Source: a virus. Taken from it: a DNA stretch of 55,758 nucleotides. The DNA lies in the IMG/VR virus record IMGVR_UViG_3300046777_000527, positions 1 to 55,758 of that record. One strand, 5' to 3'. This document shows, piece after piece, positions 1-9,901 of this stretch (positions are counted from its first letter, which is position 1; each line of letters starts with the position of its first letter). The translations under genes were made by a program, and so were the position numbers. The notes below the pieces were generated by a model. The model was given only the letters and a program-made list of their open reading frames with translations, did no database searches and was not told the origin of the DNA.

Positions 1-2
1 AT

Positions 3-2324
3 GTAGCTGGTCGTGCAGCTGCTAGCGGTGCCTATACGCCGTTTAATGCAGCGTTGCTTCGCTATGACCCTACGCAGACTATGCGTACGGACAGTTTTAC
101 GTCGCCTTTTACTGCACAGGGTTACATGTCGCCTTACATGCAGAATGTTGTGCAACAGCAGCAACGGGAAGCTAGGCGGCAGAGCGAGGTTCAAGCTAAC
201 CAAAACCGCGCTCAAGCTATTGGCGCAGGGGCATTCGGTGGTTCGCGTCAGGCAATCGTAGAAGCAGAACGTCAGCGCAACCTCGGCACTCAGCTGGGCG
301 ACATCCAAGGCGCAGGGCTGCAGCAGGCTTATCAACAAGGCCAGCAGCAGTTTAACCAAGAGCAAGCTAATTACATGGCTGCGCAGCAGGCTAACATGCA
401 AGCCGTGCAAAAAGCCCGCGAGATGGAGGAGATGTCTCGTCAGTACGGCGCTAACCTAGGACTACAAGGCTATGGCCAAACCCTGCAAGCAGCTCAGCTG
501 CTAGGTGCTCAAGGTGCTCAGAAGTTCCAGCAGGATATGGCTAAGCTGCAAGCCCAGTATGACATCGGCGCTAAACAGCAGGCTCAAGAGCAGGCGCTCA
601 TTAATCAGCAGATTCAGAACTACGCCACGGCGCAGCAGTACCCGCTTATGCAGCTGGGGGTTATGTCTAACATGCTGCGGGGTCTACCTATGCAGGCGTC
701 TACGTCTCAGATGTATCAGGCGCAGCCGTCCATATTTGCGCAAGGTGCAGGTGCAATAGGTACCGGTCTGGGGCTTATGCAGCAATACAACAAGGCGTTC
801 CCTAGCGCCCCCGGTAGTAAAGAAGGCGGCGTGGTTAAGATGGCTGCTGGCGGTATTGCTACGGGCGTACCAGTAGGTAAGCTACAGTCCATGGTGCGCA
901 GCTTCTCTGATGAAGAACTCCAAGCCAAGCTGCAGGATGAAGAAACCGATCAGGCTACTAAGGACGTGATGGGTGCTGATCTAGCGCGGCGTCAACGCCT
1001 GCGCGCTGGTATGCCTAAGATGGCTCCGGGCGGTATCGTGGCTTTTAGGAAAGGCGGGAAGAGCAAAAAAGAACTACCGCCTGATGGCATCGACACTTCT
1101 GGCACCGCTGATCCTACTGCTGGGCGCGGTATACAGACTGACGCTCCTGACGTACAAGGGTTTACTGAGAAAGGCGTCAACCCCTTCGGTCCTACTGCCC
1201 CTAACGCCCCTGCAGAAGTTGCACCTGAAGTAGCTGCTAATGCAGACGTAGAGAAAGGCATGCAGGAAGAGCTTAGCCGCCTTAAACCTATTGCTGAACG
1301 CCCCCTAGCTGAGCAGGTTAAACAAAACCAACTTGCAAGGGAGCAACAAGGCGTGCCTTCCCCTTATGCTAGCGAGATGGAGCAGATCAGAGAGCGTAAG
1401 CTTAAAGCTAAGGACGAGGAGAAAGAAGCTGCACAGGACCGGCTGATTAACTTCTTAACCCGCTGGGGTACTTTGCCCGGCCCCACGTTGGTAGCTATGA
1501 ACCGTGCTGGCGTAGAGATGATTGAGAAGTCCGAGCTAGATCGCAAAGACCAGCGCAAGCTGCTTGCCCAGCTGGAGGAATCCGAGCGTCAGATCAATCG
1601 CGCCGAGTATTCTCGTAAGCTAGGTGAAGAAGACCGCGCTCGTCAGGAGATTAAAGAAGCTGGCCAGATGTACTTCAAGGTTAGCCAAGACCTGCTGAAG
1701 CACAAGTACGACCTAGCGATGAAAGATGCCGACTTTAGGAAAGCCGTTGCCGTTGCTAAGGCTCAGAGCCCAAAGAGCGATGAGCTAGGTATTCAGATTA
1801 TGTACGAAGGTTTGATAGCACAAAACCCGGAGAAGTATCCGCCGGGGCCGGTTACTAGAATGCTAGCTGCGCAGGCTTGGCAGTCATCTAAACCGGGTGT
1901 CGTGTCTACTGAACTGGGACTCGGCCCTCGTAATGTTCAAGCCGCCGCCGCTGCATCTCAGGCCGGTACTGCTGCAGAGGACGCGGAGACTAAACGCTTG
2001 CGCGAACAACGGGAACAGCAGAAAGATTTTAGAGCTGCGATTTTTGATGCCGTCAATTTCAACCCTGAGAATCGAGCTGCTATAGCTCAAGCACGTAAAG
2101 CTGATGCAGCCGCTAAACGAGATATAGCTAGTGAGGGTAGCGAAGAGGCCAAAATCATGCGGCGTATTGAAGACGGGATTCGCTCTGAGTATCCGCTACT
2201 TACCCCGAAGAAAGCCGCCCCAGCGCCTAAAACAGATACTGCACCTAACGCACTAGCGGATAAAAAACCTGAGGTTAAGAAGGACGAGAAGAAAAAACCT
2301 TTGTCCGCGTTCGATAAAACATAA
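3..2324 (+). CDS. Gln-rich virion protein, probably internal/ejection type (5' partial)
   Basis: The frame is open from the first complete codon at base 3, so the true start lies left of the window; TTG at 54 is only the first possible internal start. About 774 residues are visible. The N-terminal third is Gln/Ala-rich and likely coiled coil. Two related segments, KMAAGGIAT and KMAPGGIVA (about residues 280 and 340), flank a charged stretch. The C-terminal half is charged and Ala-rich, ending in a Lys-rich tail. There is no signal peptide or membrane segment. It precedes the giant polyvalent gene by 9 bp, as internal virion proteins often do. Role is inferred from context and composition; no enzyme motif is seen. 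Confidence 0.6.
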   Translation, partial: VAGRAAASGAYTPFNAALLRYDPTQTMRTDSFTSPFTAQGYMSPYMQNVVQQQQREARRQSEVQANQNRAQAIGAGAFGGSRQAIVEAERQRNLGTQLGDIQGAGLQQAYQQGQQQFNQEQANYMAAQQANMQAVQKAREMEEMSRQYGANLGLQGYGQTLQAAQLLGAQGAQKFQQDMAKLQAQYDIGAKQQAQEQALINQQIQNYATAQQYPLMQLGVMSNMLRGLPMQASTSQMYQAQPSIFAQGAGAIGTGLGLMQQYNKAFPSAPGSKEGGVVKMAAGGIATGVPVGKLQSMVRSFSDEELQAKLQDEETDQATKDVMGADLARRQRLRAGMPKMAPGGIVAFRKGGKSKKELPPDGIDTSGTADPTAGRGIQTDAPDVQGFTEKGVNPFGPTAPNAPAEVAPEVAANADVEKGMQEELSRLKPIAERPLAEQVKQNQLAREQQGVPSPYASEMEQIRERKLKAKDEEKEAAQDRLINFLTRWGTLPGPTLVAMNRAGVEMIEKSELDRKDQRKLLAQLEESERQINRAEYSRKLGEEDRARQEIKEAGQMYFKVSQDLLKHKYDLAMKDADFRKAVAVAKAQSPKSDELGIQIMYEGLIAQNPEKYPPGPVTRMLAAQAWQSSKPGVVSTELGLGPRNVQAAAAASQAGTAAEDAETKRLREQREQQKDFRAAIFDAVNFNPENRAAIAQARKADAAAKRDIASEGSEEAKIMRRIEDGIRSEYPLLTPKKAAPAPKTDTAPNALADKKPEVKKDEKKKPLSAFDKT

Positions 2325-2333
2325 GGGTACGAC

Positions 2334-5300
2334 ATGGCGTTCGACGTTGAAGGTGCGCTAAAAGCTGGGTACTCGGAGGCAGATATTGCCTCGTATCTAG
2401 CTGGGCAAAGAGGGTTTGACCTAGAAGGCGCACGTAAAGCTGGATATTCCGACAGCGATATAGTTACGCACCTAGTTAATAAACCCGTACCTAAGGCTGA
2501 GCCTAAGCCCGAGCCTGCACCTGCACCAAAACCTGCTGCTCCCACCCCCATCCCCACGCCGGTAGAAGCTACTAAAGAGATCGACCCGACGACGGGTAAA
2601 CCATACCCTGAGCTACGTGCGCTACCTGACGAGCCTAGCATTTGGGATAGGTTGATGATGTGGGGTGGCGATAACAAAGCCAAAGCTGCTAACGAATATG
2701 CAGCTAGGCGCACTGCTGCTGAGAAGAAGATACCGCTATCCGAAGCCTACAAGATTACACCTGTAGCGCGACGCCCTACGTTTAACCCGGAAGGTAGACC
2801 CCTAGGTCAGGCTACTAAAGAGGCTGGAGAAGTCTTATCTAAATCCCTACCGGATGTACCCGCAGCTGTAGCTAATACCGCCTTGCGTGCTGTCCGTGGT
2901 GGTGACATACCTGTACAAGACCGCACATGGTTAGATAGAGCTATTACGGCTACTACTGTAGAACCACAGGAAACTGATCTTAATACGCAAGCTTTTGCTA
3001 ATGTTGGGCAGTCACTAGGCTACTCGGCTACCACGATGGTTGCCTCAGCAATCGCCGCTGCTGGGGGCACTGCTACCGCTGGCCCTTTAGGGGGCGCTAC
3101 CGCCGGATTTGGTACGTCCGCAGCCGTTTCTTACCGTGCTAGTAAGGATGAGTTTTTAGCCAGACTTAAAAAGAAACTAGACAAAGACTCCAAAAATACT
3201 TTCGACCGCCCGCTCAATGAAAAAGAATGGGCAGACGCTAAAAAAGAGTTCGATGACGCTGCTACTAAATATGGTGCGTGGGAAGCAGTGCCTGAGTCTA
3301 TTAGTAACTTGATCTTCCTTAAGGTTTTCTTAGCGCCTGTAAAAGCTGCTACTACCGCCGAGAAAGTTGCAGACTTTGCTAAACGCGCTGTTATATCGCA
3401 GCCGCCCGAACATATTACTGAGACTATTACAGCGCTTGGGCAGAACAAAGCTGAACTAGAGGCGGGGCTTACTAAAGAAGAGCTGCGTCTTAAAGATGCT
3501 TTTATGCAGCAGTTTATCCAGACCCTCGCTATCACCGGCGTGTTAGGTACAGGTGCTGTCGCTGCACAGAAAGCAAACCAATTCTACCAAGAGTACGTCG
3601 AGCCTAAAGTCCGTCCGGGGTCTGCGCTGGCTAGGGCTATACAAGCTGACCTAGTCACATACATGAACCAGCCCCGACAAGAGGCTGCGTTTACTACACC
3701 CCCGTCAGCCGCTGCGCCGGGAGTAACGCCTCCCGGGGTGCCCCCTCCTACTGAAGCTGCTGCACCAGCCGCACCGCCCGCTGCGCCGCCTGAGCCTACT
3801 TCTGTATTTACTGAGGCGCCGTCGGAGGACCCGCAAGTACAGGCGTTGACGCAGGCTTACGTAAGTAAAGGGTATCAACAAGAAGATGCTGAGCTGATTG
3901 CACGGATGCAGGTCGGTGCTTTAACCTTCCCTGTTACTGGCGCAGAGGGTAGAGCTATACAGCGGCAAAGCCCTGAAGATGAAGCACGGACTATGGCTGG
4001 CCGGGCTGAGCGCACAATGCTGCAAATGAAGGGGAGAAATGTTCCTGCTGCCGAGCCACCACCTTTTGTCACTGAACCAAGCACAGGTGAGTACAGCCCT
4101 GAAATGCCTCGCGGACGAGAGCGAGCCGCCCGAGGAACTGAAAGCCCTCTCGAGCGAGGACTGGATGCTGCTAGCCGTATTGCTGGACAACCTGTTGGAA
4201 GAGAAGAAGCTGAACGTGTTGCAGTAGATAACCGTAGCCGCCGTAGAGCCGAGTGGGTAGCAGGCGCGTTCCGTGGAGAGGCTTATCCTGACCTTAGCCC
4301 TATTCTGGGCGAGGCATGGATGCGCCGCACGCTAGCTAAGAATCCTACGCCTGAAGAATACGAGGAGGCCGCGTATGCAGAGCTGGAAAATACTGACGAT
4401 ATTTATACTCTTCCTGTTGAGCGCCGTGTACCACCTGCTGAGGTGGTGGGAGAAAGACCCGAGGGACGCGTTGAGCCAGCTGCTGAAGCTGCCCCTACCG
4501 AAGCGGTGGAAGCACCGCCTGCTGCTAAAACTGTTGAGTCTGTAAAGTCAGACAAAGAGAAAATATTTGAGTTGCAGCGTACTCAGCCAGAAGCTAAGAC
4601 TGGTGACGCTATTACTTTTAACCTGCCTTGGGTGCCGGGTGGTTATGAGGTATCGGGTATTGTAGGTAATTCCGTCTATATGGATAAAGACGGGCGCGAA
4701 GTCACTGCAGATACTCCGGGAGCTAAGCGCTATGTAAATGTTACCTACAAAGTAGACGGCGAGCAGATAACTAACCCGTTTGAAATAGATACGCTCCGCC
4801 TTAATACTATTCGTTTTGAGGAGAAACCCGACTTAACCAAACCTAAGGAGAAACCACGTGGCACTGAAGCCCCTAAAACCGTCGAAGCAAAAAAGGAAAG
4901 ACCGGCGAAACCCGCCGAGGGAGCCGCACCCGCAGGGCTAGAGCTTGAAGCTGGGCGCAAAGAAGAGCTTGAGGTAGACCCAGCAGTTTTAACCGCCGTA
5001 CAGCGTATCCCTAACGAAAAACTAAAGCAGCAGCTCATCGCTGAGTTTGGTGCCACTGCTGCTGGAGAGCCGCGTAAGCGTGCGCCGGGTGGTGGGCGTG
5101 AAGTTTCTGAAGCTGCAAAAACTAAAGAGGAACGTGGCGAGCAAGCTGCGGACATAGTCAACCTACTTCGTGATGTTCAGGCTGAGATAAGTGCGGCTAG
5201 GAAACTGGAGCGCAGTGCTAAAGGTGATGAGTTTGGTGTGGTTGGTCAGACTGCAGAGGAAGTGGCGTATCGTGAGGCGCTGCGTGACCTTAGCCTTGAT

Positions 5301-8300
5301 GTGTTAAGAGCCAGCCTATACAAGAGCGCACAGAAGTTTAGATCACGCCCTATCGTTGCGTATGGCGAGGCTGGCAAATATATAAAGAGCTTAAAACCTG
5401 ACGAGCAAGAACGGGCAAGAACTTTAGCAGAAGGTAAAGCTAATTATAGAACTTTACCTCCGCTACCTGAAATGCTGTCTACCCCCGCACAGCGTAAGCG
5501 AGCTATTGAAAAGATTAAAGCTGCGGAAGAAGAAGCAGCTGCAGAGCCTGTCAAAGAAGCACGCCCAGCTAAAGACGTAGTAACCGAGGCAGAGGAAGAG
5601 ATTAAATTCTTTACAACGCCAGAAGCAGAGGAGTTTAGGAAGCGCGGCGAAGAAGCTCGTAAGCGTGCTGAAGAGAAACAGCCACAAGAAAAGACTAGGT
5701 GGACAGACTTTAATGCGCGTCTACTGGCTAAAGCCATTCCGAAGTCTGAGAGCATGGAGGCTCAGTTTACTGAAGAAGAAATAGCAGATGCTATAGAGGA
5801 CATAGCTGACGATAAGTTTGACGCAGACGACGCTAAGAAGATGTCGTTTGACGATCTTAAAGAGTTTACTCAAGCTGCTATGCAGCTGGCGGCTGAGCGC
5901 CACACTACCGACACAGACAAGACCTTTAGGCAGCTAAACACCTTAGCTGGTGCGCTGACCTATATAGCCCAGACTGGCACACCCCTTGATGCTGGCATGG
6001 CTGAAGCTTTGCTTACTGGGGAGAATCTTGACCTAGTAAAGAACGTATCTCTGTACGCTGTCAAACCCCCCAAAGAGGGAGACACTCCTACGCAAGCGCA
6101 GAAGATGGTAAAAGGCGCTTTTGGTGCTTACGGCCCCCGTAAAGATAGAACGGGCGGTGTGGTATTTCTGGACGATTCCGGTAAAACCCAGTCGGGGCTT
6201 AATAATCTGACGGTGCTCCACGAGGGAGTGCATGCAGTCACGTCCATGAAGCTGTTTTATGTACAGGACATGATTGCTGCGGGTAGACAAGAGGAAGTAG
6301 ACGAGAAGCTGTTAGATGGGTATGACCAGCTAAATGAACTCATGGCGCAAGCTAACAATACCGCTGCCGACATGATGCGTAACAAAACGCTACCTAAACC
6401 CATAGCAGCTCTAGCGGCGAAAGACGCATTTACTGACGTGCATGAGTTTGTAGCTTACGGCCTTACCGACGCCAACATGAAGGCGTTCTTGCTGACGGTG
6501 CCGGGCGTAGGTGCGAAGAAGTCTGGCCTTTCCCGTTTTATATCCGCCATCCTGAACCTGTTGCAGTTGGGCAAAGCTAAAGCGTCGGCGCTGCGTGATC
6601 TTGTAATAGTGTCTGGCAAGTTCATGGAAGCCAAGACCCCGTCGGCTGCAGCTATGGCTGAGGCGTATGAGCAGTCAAAGCGCCTGAGCGAAAGCGAAGT
6701 TAAGCAAGTTAAAAAAGATATAGAGTCTGAAGCTGAGAATGAAGCAAAGGCTGATGAGATACAAAAAGACATAGCAAAAACTACGACTAATTACGACCCG
6801 CTACTAAATAAAGTAGGAAAGCTTTTTACCACTGCGCGTACGTTAGATGGGCTCAAAGGTTATTTGGTTGCTAACGTAAGAGCGATGAACGCTAATGCGT
6901 TAAAAGTGTTTTTACCTAAAGTGCCTAGAGATACGCTGTTTAGGATGGCTGAACGCGCGGATATACCGCGCATGGCTGAGGTAGAAAAGTTGTTCCGTGA
7001 CGCAGCGGATTTTCGCTTTAGTATGCTAGAGCGTGCGGAGGCTATAAGTAATAAGTGGGTAGCGCTGCCCGGCAAGATGCAAACGCTGCTGGCTAACACC
7101 ATGCACGAGTCTACTATTGTTCGTATAGACCCGTCTAAAGATACATCAAATGACACGCTAAACAAGATGTGGGAAGGGCTGACCCCCACAGCCAAAAAAG
7201 TTTATACGCAAACGCGTGATTTTTACGATACTAACCGCAAGCTGGTGTTTGCTTTAATGGCTCAGAACGTCCAAAACTCGGTCATGAACCCCGAGTCTAA
7301 AGCTGCGACCATAGAACGCCTACAGACACTTTACAACGACGCACAAGTAATTAAGCCTTATTTTCCGCTGATGCGGTATGGTGAATACTGGGCGCAGTTT
7401 GGTAAAGGGAACGACCTTAGCTTTGTCATGTACGAGAACGCTGCCGATAAAGAGCAAGCGGTGCAGGACTATATAAACGAAAAGAAAAAAGCTGGAGAAA
7501 AACGCGGTGATGTCGAAGAAAGATTACGAGAGAGTAAAGAACTTAGCGACGGAAACGACATACAGACGTTAATAGATAAGATGGCAGATAAGAGCAATCT
7601 GCTACAAGATATCTTACGTAGAATAAACGAGACGCCTAAGCTTGCAGACAAAGCGCTAAAAGACGCGTTTGCTTCTGAAGTTTATCAAATGTACCTGATG
7701 ACGCTGCCGGATGCGTCGTTTCAAAAAGCGTTCATAAAACGTAAAGACCGTAAAGGCTACTCTGAAGACGCGCTTCGTAACTTTACAGTTACTAGCAACC
7801 GCATGGCGCAGCAGATTACCAACATAAAGTACGGCCCAAAAATACGTAATGCTTTGAGCGCTGCTTTTTCAAGTGTAGAAGGCACGATAGATCGTGCACG
7901 TTCAGAGATGATTATTAACGAAGTAAAAACTCGTTACGTAAATGATTTAGCCCCGACCGAAGAATCTGGTTTTGCTATGGTGGCTAGAACGGCAACAAAG
8001 ATAGGATACTTTTATTACATGACCCGACTGCGTCATGTAGTTAGTAACATGTGGGCAATTCCTTCACGGTCATTCCCCATAACCTATAAGTACTTTGAGA
8101 TGAACGGTAAGGCGGACGCAGAGATGCAGAAAGCGTTTTCGCTAGGGTTACTTAACTCAGTGGGTGTAACAAGAAAGAACCCAGACGGAACGGTTACATA
8201 CACAATGCCCTCGTTGTTTTCGTCAGACTTAATACGTAACCACCCTGAGTTGTCGCGCCCAGAATATGCGCATATATTGCGTCGTATGAAACGTGTTACT

Positions 8301-9647
8301 TCTCATGAGACGCAAACATTTAACATCGTACTACGGAAAAATCTGACCAGTAGAACTAAGGGCGGCAAAGCGCTGGAATACGGAAACATGATTCTAGGTG
8401 CAGCAAACCAAGGTTCGGAGCGCATGGTTCGAGAATACACACTTTATAGCCTTTACACACGGGCACGCACGCAGCCTATTCGTGGTGCGGCAAAAGCAAT
8501 GAGCCCTGATGAAGCTATGGAGTTTGCGCACTCAGCAATGCAGGAAGCTTTGTACGATTACTCTTATGAGAACGAACCTGCGTGGATGAAAAACGCAGCA
8601 TTTATCATCCCTGCAAACTTTAAAAAGTGGAGCTTTTTTACAATAGCGTACTATTTCCGCAACATGCGCGCTATGCTTGCGCCATTGCCGTACGAGACTC
8701 GTAGAGGCGCAGCACTAGCTGTAGTAGGTTCGACGTTAATGGGGGTGTTGGGGTCAGGGCTAAAAGGCGCGTTTCTTATATCGCAGATGTTGATTGCTTA
8801 CGGTGCGGCGAGGTGGTTACTAGGTTCCCTAGGTATAGGTGGGGAAGATGAAGAGGAAAAATTCTTAAAAGACCTTAACTTACCAAAATGGTTTACCGAG
8901 ATCTACATACCCAGAATGTTTGGTGATACTGGGCTTGCGAACATTTTAAGGTCGGGAGCGTTGAATACAGCTTCTGGCGGAGATATAGCTAACTCTATAT
9001 CAGAAGGCTCTCTCATATTTAACGAGCTGCCTGATGAGACTATGTTTGATAATTTTGCAGATACGCTGGTGTCTGCTTACTTTGGGGCTACGGGTAGCCT
9101 TGTAGCTAAAGGTAAGAAAGCTTCTGACGCTTGGCATGTGGGAGATTGGCGGCTTGCGCTAAGTTCTGCGCTACCCGGAGTGGCGGGGGATGTGGCTACT
9201 GCGTATAGGTACACTCAAGATGGTGCACGGACTAGGAATTTAGATATTAGAAAGTACCCTCAAGAGTTTACAAAGATGGAACTATTCTTGCAAGGGCTTG
9301 GCTATAAACCAGCAAACCTAGCAAGGCTAGAAGAGGTAGATGCTCTAGTAGCGAGAAAGAAGACAGAGATAGCAAGCCGTCGGGAAAAAATTATTCGTGA
9401 CGTTGTTCAGTCTATAGAGATAGGCACCGAGAGCGCCATAAATAAACGGCTTGCAGATATACAGAAGTTTAACGCTATGTATCCTCATCCTGACTGGCGT
9501 ATTGACCCTGAAGATGTCATTAGCTATAGGAACAACCAGATAGATGAGAAATCTAAAAAGCTGCGCGGGCTAAAGATAGAACCGAAGCTCTATCAAATAC
9601 TACCTATGCGCGAAAAGTCTTTACGGGATATAGAACGCGGGAAATAA
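2334..9647 (+). CDS. Giant polyvalent virion protein with zinc-peptidase motif (2437 aa)
   Basis: The protein starts at ATG with AAGGG 8 bp upstream. Residues about 3-47 hold two copies of a motif close to FDxEGAxKAGYS. Pro/Ala-rich linkers follow near 50-80 and 440-500. HEGVH at 1296-1300 with HEF at 1370-1372 fits a gluzincin-type metallopeptidase (E1297 catalytic, E1371 possible third ligand). A hydrophobic stretch lies at about 2124-2165, inside a C-terminal region resembling the LPD38-type domain of large polyvalent phage proteins. Such proteins are packaged and injected with phage DNA, where they cleave peptidoglycan or counter host defence. Ejection with the DNA is inferred. Codon use looks uniform and no frameshift is visible. 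Confidence 0.7.
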   Translation: MAFDVEGALKAGYSEADIASYLAGQRGFDLEGARKAGYSDSDIVTHLVNKPVPKAEPKPEPAPAPKPAAPTPIPTPVEATKEIDPTTGKPYPELRALPDEPSIWDRLMMWGGDNKAKAANEYAARRTAAEKKIPLSEAYKITPVARRPTFNPEGRPLGQATKEAGEVLSKSLPDVPAAVANTALRAVRGGDIPVQDRTWLDRAITATTVEPQETDLNTQAFANVGQSLGYSATTMVASAIAAAGGTATAGPLGGATAGFGTSAAVSYRASKDEFLARLKKKLDKDSKNTFDRPLNEKEWADAKKEFDDAATKYGAWEAVPESISNLIFLKVFLAPVKAATTAEKVADFAKRAVISQPPEHITETITALGQNKAELEAGLTKEELRLKDAFMQQFIQTLAITGVLGTGAVAAQKANQFYQEYVEPKVRPGSALARAIQADLVTYMNQPRQEAAFTTPPSAAAPGVTPPGVPPPTEAAAPAAPPAAPPEPTSVFTEAPSEDPQVQALTQAYVSKGYQQEDAELIARMQVGALTFPVTGAEGRAIQRQSPEDEARTMAGRAERTMLQMKGRNVPAAEPPPFVTEPSTGEYSPEMPRGRERAARGTESPLERGLDAASRIAGQPVGREEAERVAVDNRSRRRAEWVAGAFRGEAYPDLSPILGEAWMRRTLAKNPTPEEYEEAAYAELENTDDIYTLPVERRVPPAEVVGERPEGRVEPAAEAAPTEAVEAPPAAKTVESVKSDKEKIFELQRTQPEAKTGDAITFNLPWVPGGYEVSGIVGNSVYMDKDGREVTADTPGAKRYVNVTYKVDGEQITNPFEIDTLRLNTIRFEEKPDLTKPKEKPRGTEAPKTVEAKKERPAKPAEGAAPAGLELEAGRKEELEVDPAVLTAVQRIPNEKLKQQLIAEFGATAAGEPRKRAPGGGREVSEAAKTKEERGEQAADIVNLLRDVQAEISAARKLERSAKGDEFGVVGQTAEEVAYREALRDLSLDVLRASLYKSAQKFRSRPIVAYGEAGKYIKSLKPDEQERARTLAEGKANYRTLPPLPEMLSTPAQRKRAIEKIKAAEEEAAAEPVKEARPAKDVVTEAEEEIKFFTTPEAEEFRKRGEEARKRAEEKQPQEKTRWTDFNARLLAKAIPKSESMEAQFTEEEIADAIEDIADDKFDADDAKKMSFDDLKEFTQAAMQLAAERHTTDTDKTFRQLNTLAGALTYIAQTGTPLDAGMAEALLTGENLDLVKNVSLYAVKPPKEGDTPTQAQKMVKGAFGAYGPRKDRTGGVVFLDDSGKTQSGLNNLTVLHEGVHAVTSMKLFYVQDMIAAGRQEEVDEKLLDGYDQLNELMAQANNTAADMMRNKTLPKPIAALAAKDAFTDVHEFVAYGLTDANMKAFLLTVPGVGAKKSGLSRFISAILNLLQLGKAKASALRDLVIVSGKFMEAKTPSAAAMAEAYEQSKRLSESEVKQVKKDIESEAENEAKADEIQKDIAKTTTNYDPLLNKVGKLFTTARTLDGLKGYLVANVRAMNANALKVFLPKVPRDTLFRMAERADIPRMAEVEKLFRDAADFRFSMLERAEAISNKWVALPGKMQTLLANTMHESTIVRIDPSKDTSNDTLNKMWEGLTPTAKKVYTQTRDFYDTNRKLVFALMAQNVQNSVMNPESKAATIERLQTLYNDAQVIKPYFPLMRYGEYWAQFGKGNDLSFVMYENAADKEQAVQDYINEKKKAGEKRGDVEERLRESKELSDGNDIQTLIDKMADKSNLLQDILRRINETPKLADKALKDAFASEVYQMYLMTLPDASFQKAFIKRKDRKGYSEDALRNFTVTSNRMAQQITNIKYGPKIRNALSAAFSSVEGTIDRARSEMIINEVKTRYVNDLAPTEESGFAMVARTATKIGYFYYMTRLRHVVSNMWAIPSRSFPITYKYFEMNGKADAEMQKAFSLGLLNSVGVTRKNPDGTVTYTMPSLFSSDLIRNHPELSRPEYAHILRRMKRVTSHETQTFNIVLRKNLTSRTKGGKALEYGNMILGAANQGSERMVREYTLYSLYTRARTQPIRGAAKAMSPDEAMEFAHSAMQEALYDYSYENEPAWMKNAAFIIPANFKKWSFFTIAYYFRNMRAMLAPLPYETRRGAALAVVGSTLMGVLGSGLKGAFLISQMLIAYGAARWLLGSLGIGGEDEEEKFLKDLNLPKWFTEIYIPRMFGDTGLANILRSGALNTASGGDIANSISEGSLIFNELPDETMFDNFADTLVSAYFGATGSLVAKGKKASDAWHVGDWRLALSSALPGVAGDVATAYRYTQDGARTRNLDIRKYPQEFTKMELFLQGLGYKPANLARLEEVDALVARKKTEIASRREKIIRDVVQSIEIGTESAINKRLADIQKFNAMYPHPDWRIDPEDVISYRNNQIDEKSKKLRGLKIEPKLYQILPMREKSLRDIERGK

Positions 9648-9672
9648 AAAACCCCCGGGGGGTACCCGGGGG
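9646..9672 (-). terminator. Intrinsic terminator between convergent gene blocks
   Basis: A perfect 8-bp stem, CCCCCGGG at 9652-9659 and CCCGGGGG at 9665-9672, closes a 5-nt loop. Six A residues at 9646-9651 give a U tract for leftward transcripts. It sits just past the stop codon of the giant rightward gene and about 230 bp beyond the last leftward gene. It should end leftward transcription well. It may also stop rightward transcription, although the rightward side has only a short A-rich tail. Confidence 0.85.
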
Positions 9673-9683
9673 AAAGATCGTGA

Positions 9684-9718
9684 AACCACGAAGGAGAGCG
9701 ACGACGAAGGAGCTAACA
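9684..9718 (+). repeat. Two copies of the phage leader/Shine-Dalgarno element without a start codon
   Basis: Bases 9684-9696 match the leader of the leftward gene starting at 14117, and 9701-9718 repeat exactly the 18 bases that lead into the ATPase gene at 32873 on the other strand. Neither copy is followed by a convincing start codon: ACG follows the second. The two look like a decayed or duplicated translation-initiation element left in the convergent intergenic region. Confidence 0.55.
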
Positions 9719-9847
9719 ACGCCGTCAGGTGCTTTATATCACACTCTCCACACCCGCACACCTCTTACCCCTAGTTCTATCACGCACTTTGTCACGACTG
9801 AGTACTTCAGACGCTTTGTGACTTTATGCACTGTGGCTGTTGCTACT

Positions 9848-9901
9848 GGACAATTTAAGCAGGGTATAAAGAAGGAGTGCCCTTTCTTAAATTGCTTCCA
9901 A
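9848..9901 (-). other. 3'-end hairpin abutting the primase-helicase stop codon
   Basis: CAATTTAAG at 9852-9860 is the exact reverse complement of 9887-9895. TGGA (9848-9851) and TCCA (9898-9901) extend the stem after a 2-nt bulge, and AGGG and CCCT can pair inside. The element ends on the base before the stop codon of the leftward gene. There is no U tract, so it looks more like a mRNA 3'-end stabiliser or processing site than a terminator. Confidence 0.55.

Noticed and set aside
2087-2713. 208-residue minus-strand frame across the gap between the first two genes
   Set aside because: Antisense shadow of Pro/Ala-rich coding; no operon context.
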